Assembly: GCA_024516035.1 (NCBI GenBank)
Contig: CM044959.1
Coordinates: 12,020,778-12,084,777 of the forward strand
From: Bactericera cockerelli
Lineage: Eukaryota > Arthropoda > Insecta > Hemiptera > Triozidae
Length of the DNA: 64,000 bases
Reading direction: 5' to 3'
The notes under the pieces were generated by a model, which was not told the origin of the DNA, did no database searches, and saw only the letters and a program-made list of their open reading frames with translations. Within the stretch, counting starts at the first letter, position 1. Every line of letters begins with the position of its first letter. Both the position numbers and the translations under genes were made by a program. Below are positions 55,308 through 64,000 of the stretch, piece by piece.

Positions 55308-55450
55308 TCAGTAGCTTGATTAATAAGGCGGTGCGGGCGGGCAGTTCGAGTGCCAATTTAGGAAGAAAATAAAATAGCAGCGTGCGGATGAGTAGTTAAT
55401 GCATCACAAAAGTGATTCGACACAAATAATAATTATGATAACTTTTTAAT
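55308..55450 (+). mobile_element. SINE family A, copy 6, diverged
   Basis: CCCTCAGTAGCTTGATTAAT, AAGGCGGTGCGGGCGGGCAG, TTCGAGTGCC (weak B-box), GAGTAGTTAATGCATCACAA and TTATGATAACTTTTT. The anticodon part is deleted relative to the other copies. Confidence 0.7.
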
Positions 55451-56150
55451 TGATCTTTATTGGGCTTTTTAAGGTTAAAAGTTCTCGAAATAGTTACTAC
55501 AGTGGAAAACAATAATAGAAAACACTTTTGTTGAAATACGAGTAGTTCAGATTTAAAGATGTGGTTTTGTTGGTTAATATCTAATGTTCCTCATTCTTCA
55601 TAATGTAATTTTAAGGAGAAAATCTTCAAACATCGAAAACCATTGGTGAGATACCCTGTATATTTTCGACCAGCGCCTCAATAAAAACACTTGAGACCTC
55701 TCGATATAAATTTATGAACATGGCCCGCGGCTTTTCTCTTGATCTGCATGTAAATATCGCATGTTCTTCACCGTATTAACACAATTAATATTATGTTATT
55801 GAATCAGCTGGTAGTTTTTTTCTCTTTCAAATGAAGCACTTCAATGTTTTCTTTCGACAAGAGATCCGTGCAAATATTGGGCCAGTGATTTTTAAATCTC
55901 TGTTCATTTTTAGAGGGATGGTAAATTATTATCATTATAAAAAGGATGTGAGGGGTTATTATTTCAAGTAATTCTTTTCAAAACTCCTGATGTAACGTTT
56001 TGAAATCCCCTCAGGCCATGCAGATTTGTTTTCTTTGGACTGGCAGGACGTATGTCCACATCATCCGTATGTGCTTCAGCAGGGGTTGAATGTGGCGTAT
56101 GTTCGTGTATTCTTAGTCGCCGGGACATGCCCTGAATTAGCTGATTAATT

Positions 56151-56157
<7 letters not shown>
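55451..56157. other. No gene seen
   Basis: AT-rich DNA. The segment 55990-56150 is slightly GC-richer (ATGTGCTTCAGCAGGGGTTG), but I could not assign it. Confidence 0.4.
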
Positions 56158-56243
<86 letters not shown>

Positions 56244-56252
56244 CTCTCTCTC
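56158..56252 (+). repeat. Compound microsatellite (TC)n(AC)n(TC)n
   Basis: About 53 bases of (TC)n with one T slip, then about 28 of (AC)n, then about 14 of (TC)n. Directly after, GGGAGTCGAACCTGGGGCA looks like a scrap of a tRNA-like B-box on the minus strand. Confidence 0.95.
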
Positions 56253-56259
56253 ATGGGAG

Positions 56260-58470
56260 TCGAACCTGGGGCAGTTTGCGAAGTCTGTTTTTGATCGTCC
56301 TGAAGTAATTTGTTTGGGGTGAAAAATCAAAAAAAAAAAAATGAAGCATTAAATGAAATTTTGTATGAATGGATGGATGAAATTTTGTAACTAGTAAGTG
56401 ATCTTTTATAAATGTGGCGTTACAATGTATAATTAATAATCATGTTAGGTATATTTTGTGTCAAAGCAAAATAAATCAATTTCAAATTAGCAAATTTAAC
56501 AATCGTACAAATCAGCTTTCTCTCGACATAGACTACCAAAGAGCTATAATAGTTTAAGCGATTTAAAATAGTTACTACAATAATCTGATAATAATAATGT
56601 TATAAATTCATAAATAATATGGATTTTATCGGGCTGTAGTTCGGCAGAACACTTCTCACATTATTAAAATTACCAGTAGCTCCGGGGTATTTCCAACTTT
56701 TAACACCTGAATCTATTAAAGCTAAAACCATTCTAACCTTCCTGTTCTGGCAAATCAGAAACAAGAATAAAAAACTTGGTCCATTAGGTTAAACAGTTTA
56801 TTTCCCCAGACAATACCTACACAATGCATTCACCAAAATTAAAAAAGAACCCATGGTAAAATATCGTCGAAAAAAATACAAAAATATGAATACCTACTTG
56901 GATACAAAAAAATATCCAGGATGAAGGGAAAACGCCCATCACATTATGAATCAAATTACCCTCACTGATATTTCTACCGATAAAATTAACTCGAACAACG
57001 TATTGAAAAAATATTGATTCAAGAAAAAGAGAGAAAAAAATCTTATTCAAAACTTCTTATCCGAAATCTTGTAAACCTAAAAAAACATTTAACAGGGCCG
57101 TGTTTCCAATTCTTTTTATTTTACGTAGGTTTAACTGACCTCTGTAGTTGACTAAGCTTAAACTGGCTTGTTAAGGTGCGGTAGAAAGTCCCTGATCGAA
57201 ACATCTATGATTAGTAAGATCGAATTTCAATGAACGATTTCTTTTCAGAAATGAGGTGAGAATGTTTCTTCTACATTAAAATATATTTATCCCATAATTA
57301 TTCATTATTATCGACAAAAAATATCTTTTTCTATAGGAACGATCCATTGGAAACAGGATCGAAGATATGAAATTATTGAGGTGCTTGAGATTCATTCGAA
57401 TAAGTTTTAAAATTTAGATTTTGACACTTCATGGAACAAAATTTCATGTACATTTATTTTTTTAAATATAACATGTTTAAATAAGTCATTTTGAACACCA
57501 AATACAGAGGACCAAATAATCCTTACACTACAAATTATTGACGGATCACTTTTTCGTAATATTCGTGAGAGTTTTTACAACAATACCGATAGTTTTTTTT
57601 TAAATAAAAATAAAACAGATTTTCCTTAAATTCGTTTCAGATTCCAACCGTCGAATCAGGGGTGTTTCTCATTTTTCCAACTTCCCTGCTCACTTTTGCT
57701 GAATTTTAACTTGAACAAGCTAGGATGATTCAGATTTTTTCAGTTAAATCCTGAATACAGTTCCTGACTTTGTCATTGAATGAACTTAACAACCTAAATA
57801 CGTTGTGAAATCATATCTTCAATAAGCCTACACTCCGAAGTTGTTTGTAATTTGATTTTAATAAAGAATGTGACACGAAACTGGAAACCGAGCGTGGTTC
57901 ATCAAATGTGAAGATGAGAAGTGTCAGATAGGAGTTGCTCAGGATACGAGGAAGGACGTGAAGAATATACAGGGTTGATCATGAAACTCTAAGATCAAAT
58001 GTCTGATAGCGGTTTGTCAGGATACTACAAGGCGGAGATACAGGTCGAAAATAGTTTATTACTAATTAATAATGAACGCAAATTTTATCAAGTTTCTTTC
58101 TCACGAAAAGTATTATTTCGGTACATAAATTGGAGAATTTCTTTTATATTAAAAACATAAAAACAAAGCAAAAAAATATTTATTATTATTATTTTTTTAC
58201 AAAAACGAACACAATACTTCCAATTTCTAATATTAGAAATTTATCTGAAGTAATAATTATGAATATAGCAGTATATCTTTAATGACTTTGACTAAATTCA
58301 ATTTTACAAGGTAGGTAGTATGTAGCTATATTTATTTATCACCTGATAATTAAATGGTCTATCGCTTGTTGGACAACAAATACAAAGAGGGTGTTTCAGA
58401 ATCACCACTGCGATGAGTACAATGTAACACAATACAAAAAATTTCAGCACACCCTGTATAAGATGATTTG
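56260..58470. other. Unique AT-rich DNA, no gene seen
   Basis: Short frames such as 56817-57050 lack any domain. No repeat family recognised elsewhere in the window was found here. Confidence 0.4.
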
Positions 58471-58611
58471 AAATTGTGAACCAGTGGCCTGTTCGAATAT
58501 ACTGCCCACTCCCCGATTCTCCAATTCTCCGTTTCGCAAAAAGGGAGTGATTCCTGTTCGAATATACTTCTCCAAATCCCCGATTCTCCTTTTCAATGTA
58601 GTCACTGACGT

Positions 58612-58800
58612 CACCGTGGCGGAGTGAGTTAGCGCGCTAGGCGTTAGGCATTGCACGCATGGTGCCCTGGGTTCGATCCCCAGCAGAGCAGTATTTTTGT
58701 GCACTGTATTTGCATCCACTCATACTCCATGATGAAAAATGAGTAACTGTGTCAATGTGAGCAGCGACCAGTGGCGGAATTATAAGCAAAATAAAATAAA
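58612..58800 (+). mobile_element. SINE family C, copy 3
   Basis: CACCGTGGCGGAGTGAGTTA, GCGCGCTAGGCG, GGGTTCGATCCCCAGCAGAG (B-box), CATCCACTCATACTCCATGA, AAAAATGAGTA, CCAGTGGCGGAATTATAAGC. It is the fullest copy of this family. Confidence 0.8.
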
Positions 58801-58854
58801 ATATTACGATGTTAAAGGTAAGGGAAAAAATCCTATAATTCTGCTATATATTAT

Positions 58855-59530
58855 AGCCAACAATCCGCTAAACCGTACTCCGCAACGGAGTATTTATCTT
58901 TATAGGTTTTATACCTAACTAGATGTTTCCTTGTACTTTGCAACAGAATAATCTTTATAGTTAACTAGCCATCAACCCGTACTTCGCAACGGAGTATTAT
59001 ATACGCTTCATACCTAACTAGGTGATACCCTGTTCTTTGCAACGGCATATTTTTTATAGCATACTCGCGGTCAACCCGTACTTGGCAACGGATTTTTTTT
59101 CGGGTTTTATACCTTTTTTATACGCCCTTTAGTCAGGACACTAGTATCATTTACTTATTTATATATGTATAAATTTTTTATAATACTCTATCTTTTATAA
59201 TTTTTTCTTGATTTTATACTGGTAAATATTGTGCCCTCTTAATAGTAGTGACCCTCTACTTTGCAACGGGAATTTTTTCATAGCAAACTAGCCGTTAACC
59301 CATACTTTGCAACGTAGTATTTTTTTATAAGATTTATACCTAACTAGATGTTATTCCGTACTTTGTAACAGCATATTTTTTAAAACCAAATAGCTGTCAA
59401 ATTGTAATTCGCAACTAAATATTGAATTTAATTTTATGTTTACTGTGCAACGGGCTTAATGTTTCTATAACTAACGAGTCGTCACCACGTACTTTAAATT
59501 AGGAAATTTTAAATTCACCTAACGAACATT
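58855..59530 (+). repeat. Left array: ~50-bp units, ACCCGTACTTCGCAACGG type
   Basis: Around twelve diverged units of the form ACTAGCC(A/G)TCAACCCGTA, CTT.GCAACGG, A..TTTTTATAG, for example at 58970, 59075 and 59283. The orientation is opposite to 60360-61960. Units are more diverged than in the right array. Confidence 0.85.
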
Positions 59531-60129
59531 TACCTTGTACTTTAAAGGGGGAATTTTTTGAAGAAGAAGAATAAGAAGAACAAGAAGGTTTTACAGCATT
59601 TTGTTTTACAGAATACACGTTAGTAATTATGCACTGATGAGAACCAGGATGCAAATCAACTCTGTGGGTGGAAGAGAATCTCTGTGCGTCCTGAGAATGC
59701 TTCTGCTGCTTCCAAACTCTGTCATTTAGTTGAGAGAAATAATAATCATAATAATATACGTTTTTTTAATAATAATAATAACAATTTTTTTGTCTTCTCA
59801 ATAATAATAATAACATTAAAAAAAAAAGATGAGTGTTTCACAGCCGTTTTTATTTCGTAGCAATGAAACAGCAGCTACTGATGACGCTTATGGTCTATGT
59901 TGTAGCTTGACCATCCCGTAATATGCCTTCCCTCTGATGGGCGAGAAGTAATTCAATAGATCCCATTTAAGATAAGATAAGAATTATTTGTGTTCTAATG
60001 TCACAATTTTTAGTGGGTAGCATCACGTCTTCAAATATTTACTGAGACAAGTGAATACGCGTAGGTATATTGTGCTTTAATAATAATATCGCCTTATTTA
60101 TATTGGCCGACTAGGACTAATTTGTCCTA

Positions 60130-60300
60130 ATAATGGGACTCATTAATGAGTCCCATTGTTAGTAAGCGTAAGCAGAAGACGTATTATATGGTGAAAATCC
60201 CAAATGGGAGGATATAACTTGTCATATCTCGGCATCGGTTGGGTTTTGAACCCGCGACCTATGAAGTAGTCGGTCCCCTTGACCGCTTTGTTCTGTTCAA
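60130..60300 (-). repeat. SINE family E copy in the spacer
   Basis: The minus strand shows GGTCGCGGGTTCAAAACCCA (B-box), ATATAATACGTCTTCTGCTT and TGGGACTCATTAATGAGTCC. The last is itself a palindrome. It matches 200-500 in the opposite orientation. Confidence 0.55.
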
Positions 60301-60359
60301 GTATTTACAGGGAAATGTGAATAAATGTAGCTCGTTGTTTTGTGCAGAAAATCAGACGG

Positions 60360-61960
60360 ACTAGAGATATTTTTTGTACAATCTAGACTGCAGGAAAATC
60401 GGTATTTTACGGGTTAATGACTAGTTAGGCATAAGATAAATCCCGTATCAAAGTATGGGTTAACAACTAGTTAGCTCTAAAAAAATCTTGTAGCCAAGTA
60501 TGGGTAGACGGCCAGTAAGAGATGCAAAGTATAGTAAAAAAATCCCGTCAGAAAGTACGGCTTAGCGACTAGTTACGTATTAGAGAAATCTCGTAGCAGA
60601 GTACGTGTTGACGACTAGCTTGGTTTGAAACGTGAATTGACAAATCAGCTACGAAGTTAGGGTAGACGAATAGTTTGGTAATAAAGAAATCACGTTGCAG
60701 TGTACGGGTAAACTACTCTTTGGGTGTAAAACGTCAAATAAATTCCCTTACGAAGCGCTTAAAATTAAGGTTTACTTTATTTGAAAATGAATCCCACTGC
60801 AAAGTACAGTTTACAGACTAGTTAACTATAAGAGAAATACTGTAGCAGAGTACGGGTAGACTGCTAGTAAGGTATACAAAGTATAATAAAAAAAATCCCG
60901 TAGCAAAGTGCGGGTAGAATACTAGTTGGCTATAAGAGAAATGTTGTAGTAGAGAGTACGGGTTGACGACTAGTTAGGCATAAGATGAATCTTGTAGCAG
61001 ATTACGGGTAGACGGCTAGTAAGGTATACAAAGTATTAAAAAAACGGAAATAATAAACCTGCTACGAAGTACGGGTAGACGACTAGTAAGGTATACAAAG
61101 TATAAAAAAAAACAAAAATAATAAACCTCCTACGAAGTACGGGTAGACGGCTAGTAAGGTATACAAAGTAGTATTTAAAAAAAAAATGGAAATAAGAAAC
61201 CACCTACGAAGTACGGGTAGACGACTAGTAAGGTATACAAAGTATTAAAAAAAAACAGAAATAATAAACCTCCTACGAAGTACGGGTAGACGGCTAGTAA
61301 GGTATACAAAGTATTTAAAAAAAAAAAACGGAAATAATAAACCTCCTACGAAGTACGGGTAGACTGCTAGTAAGGTATACAAAGTATTAAAAAAAAAAAA
61401 AAAACAGAAATAATAAACCTCCTACGAAGTACGGGTAGACGGCTAGTAAGGTATACAAAGTATTAAAAAAAAAAAAACGGAAATAAGAAACCTCCTACGA
61501 AGTACGGGTAGACTGCTAGTAAGGTACACAAGTATTTAAAAAAAAAAAAACAGAAATAATAAACCTGCTACGAAGCACGGGTAGACGACTACTTCGGTAA
61601 TAAAGAAACCACGTTGCAGTGTACGAGTAAATAACTCGTTGGGTGTAAAACGTAAAATAAATTCCTTTACGAAGAACGTAAAACTCTAGTTAATTTAAAA
61701 ATGAATGACATTGCGAAGCACGGGTTGACACCCAGTTAGGTATAAGAGAAATTTCGTTGCAGAATATGGGTAAATGGTTAGTTAGTTAAAAAACGTAAAT
61801 AATAATATCTTGAAGGAGAACGGATTAGTATATTTAAAAAAAAATCCCTTTACGAAGTACGGGTAGACGACTAGTTAGATGTAACAAAAATTCCGCTGCT
61901 AAGTACGGTTAAACCCCTAGTTAAGTATAAAATAATTCTCGTTTCAGAGTGCGCAGTAAT
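60360..61960 (-). repeat. Right array: ~50-bp units with a homogenised 68-76 bp block
   Basis: The unit is CGAAGTACGGGTAGACG(A/G)C, TAGT.AGGTAT, repeated about 25 times. From 61010 to 61600, eight units (CTACGAAG at 61062, 61130, 61203, 61273, 61346, 61422, 61495, 61568) are nearly identical and differ mainly in poly-A length. That indicates recent local expansion. It is the inverse of the left array. Confidence 0.9.
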
Positions 61961-62560
61961 GACTACCAAGGTAAAAATAATTGTAAAGAATAGTAAAATA
62001 TAGCAATATAACTATGGAAACGGCTGTTAGGCTGGAAATCTTCGAAAACAACGACCTCTCAATTAAAGGAATTATTGCGTTAAAAAAGACGGAAAATAAT
62101 ATTCTATGATATAATATGTTAATAAAATGACATACTTTTACTTATTTAATAATTATAATAAGTAATTATGGCGAGTAATTACCATTAGGGTTGTTTAAAA
62201 CCAATTGGGGGAGTGAAATTATTCTTCCCGAATTTCGACCATTTTACTGCCCTAAATCTCCGTTTCGAAGTCATTTTTTTAAAAATCACGCGCCCTTTCT
62301 ACTCCCCGTTTGACTTTCCCAAAAAATATTATTCGAACAGAAATTGAAAAGGAAAGAGAAATCGAGATTTGTTAGCATTGGAAGTATAGGCAATTTGACG
62401 TAATGTCATGCGCAGAACAGCTATTTCAACTCCCTCTTTCACTTTCCGATTGCACTCTGTGATATCGATATTTAAACGATATTTGACGGTTCAAACGGAG
62501 AAAAGGAGATTCGGAGAATCTGGGCAGTATATTCGAATAGGCTACAGTTCCTTAACAATT

Positions 62561-63530
62561 TGAATAACGCCTCTCTACTGTATATTAACGTATTTTTTTC
62601 ACACATTTTAACTACACTTCTTATGAAGTGTTGTATCGAACATTTTGCTCTTTAACAACAAAGCACGAGTTTTCTTTTGACTTTGATTTAAATTAAGAAA
62701 AAGGTAATTTTAGGATCAGTAAGAAAGGTAGGTTACAGATTTAATAGAGAAACTAACTCTTCATTAAGACGAGATAGACTTGGAGAGGCACTTGAAAATG
62801 GATTTTTTGATACCCAATAAATGCTTCGTTTTAATTGTGGAAGAATCGATTTAATTTTAAAAGCTTCGTGATAATCGTGATTATGTTTGGTCAAATATAA
62901 TCAAGAATTCACTTCTTCAGCTGTCTTTGTAATTTATTACAATACATACGATCATACAACATACAAATTCTGAGCTTCACACAGGAAAATAAGGGCCAAT
63001 AATACACTGAAACATTTCCTACCCAAGATTTTAAAAAAAGCTCTTTTATAAAACCGAATTTTTTTCCCAGTACACAAAACTTGTTTCAATTCTCCACACC
63101 ATAGAAGGGTTTAGATTAGAGGTAACATATACATATAGCACAGGCTATGTACAAACCCAACGTTGTAGAGAATATCATTAACTGACCTGAGCTATGACAT
63201 TTACATTAAACATTTACATACAAACAATACTTGTACATAGTCTTACACATAAATACAAGCAATATATACACACACGAATAAACATGAATATACAGGCTGT
63301 AATCATATCCATATCTAATCCTTCTATGTAGAACAAAGGTCTGGCAGAATTATTGTTATTATTCCACTCACATAATGGTCAGAGCTGTCGTCATGACAAC
63401 AGGAGCGAAAAAACATAAACATGAAATTATGTAAATTAAGTTTTCCTTCCCATTGTGACGCTGTGCAGGAGTACTTAAGTATTTAAGGTCCTCTATTTCA
63501 ACTTTTCCCCTGAGTTATGAGAGGGGACTT
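62561..63530. other. No gene seen
   Basis: AT-rich DNA with ATAC/ATACA-rich parts at 63120-63300. No feature is supported. Confidence 0.4.
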
Positions 63531-63535
63531 TTTGC

Positions 63536-63910
<375 letters not shown>

Positions 63911-63943
63911 TCCCAAATCTCAACATCATGGATTTAATCAACC

Positions 63944-64000
63944 ACCGACCTCAGTCGTTTGATCGATAAAGCGGCGGACTCGTAACTTGTAGGTCGCTGG
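63944..64000 (+). mobile_element. SINE family A, copy 7, cut by the window edge
   Basis: CCGACCTCAGTCGTTTGATC, GATAAAGCGGCGGACTCGTA, ACTTGTAGGTCGCTGG is the head of family A. The B-box and tail lie beyond the window. Confidence 0.8.

Larger units (their letters stand above)
58471..62560. mobile_element. Large (4.1 kb) inverted-repeat element with two opposed repeat arrays
   Basis: The outer arms (58471-58536 and 62488-62560) are imperfect reverse complements. They share TTCGAATATACTGCCCA, then GATTCTCC and TCTCCGTTT. A second TTCGAATATACT copy lies just inside on the left (58556), and a TATTATTCGAACAG (62327-62340) on the right. Between are a family C SINE, a plus-oriented array (58855-59530), a spacer with a family E SINE, and an opposite array (60360-61960). 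No transposase or other ORF was seen, so it would be non-autonomous. It might also be nested independent insertions. Confidence 0.6.

Noticed and set aside
58612..58690. Possible tRNA gene
   Set aside because: A and B boxes are present, but the cloverleaf does not close and the same sequence with the same tail recurs at 2845 and 32735, so it is a SINE.
60360..61960. CRISPR array
   Set aside because: Units are tandem without unique spacers, and the sequence is eukaryotic with SINEs and introns.

Overview
The window reads as AT-rich nuclear DNA of an insect. Short exons are separated by very long introns, several tRNA-derived SINE families carry target-site duplications (TSDs), and there is an esterase/endonuclease/RT non-LTR retrotransposon, fold-back MITEs and long (CT)n tracts. 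No operons, rRNA genes or CRISPR arrays were seen. A hemipteran is plausible from the repeat style, but this is inference only. A 100-base N run (9484-9583) is a scaffold gap.

Host genes are sparse. (1) 1296-1449 (+) is one exon of an XPR1-type phosphate exporter (SPX domain); I found no other exon of it. (2) 6903-7061 (+) may encode a 52-residue single-pass membrane microprotein. (3) 8637-9134 (-) is an intact, intronless, extremely cysteine-rich protein. (4) On the minus strand, 50898-51028 and 31838-31943 are the signal-peptide exon and the first discoidin-domain exon of a discoidin domain receptor (Ddr-type) gene. Their splice phases join exactly across an 18.95 kb intron; the remaining exons were not found here. 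(5) Three weaker minus-strand coding candidates lie at 22030-22295, 54083-54233 and 54606-55073.

Mobile DNA dominates the rest. A CR1/L2-like LINE (12029-15704, minus) keeps an open 971-residue ORF2 and the esterase end of ORF1, with a candidate 10-bp TSD. A LINE ORF2 tail is at 31232-31320. At least five tRNA-like SINE families occur, the best being a Thr-tRNA-like family with seven recognisable copies. Other dispersed families include a 144-bp unit with terminal direct repeats, a 190-bp family and GGTTTAACGTCGC repeats. Fold-back MITEs lie at 20041-20466, 20471-20727, 36698-36840 and 42205-42372.

The most striking structure is 58471-62560, about 4.1 kb. Imperfect inverted ends enclose two opposed arrays of a 50-76 bp repeat, so the region is one large interrupted inverted repeat. 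A perfect 46-bp palindrome (51901-51946), an 0.88 kb purine-only-like minisatellite (17930-18815) and a 159-bp A-tailed retro-insert of unknown origin with a perfect 13-bp TSD (5970-6128) are further notable structures.

Layout: 0-9.5 kb XPR1 exon, small genes and SINE-rich DNA; 9.5-12 kb CT-rich and dispersed repeats; 12-15.7 kb LINE; 16-21 kb SINEs, minisatellite and MITEs; 21-31 kb mostly unique AT-rich DNA; 31.8-51 kb Ddr exons and intron; 51-58 kb upstream DNA with weak ORFs; 58.4-62.6 kb inverted-repeat array; 63.5-64 kb microsatellite and a SINE cut by the window edge.
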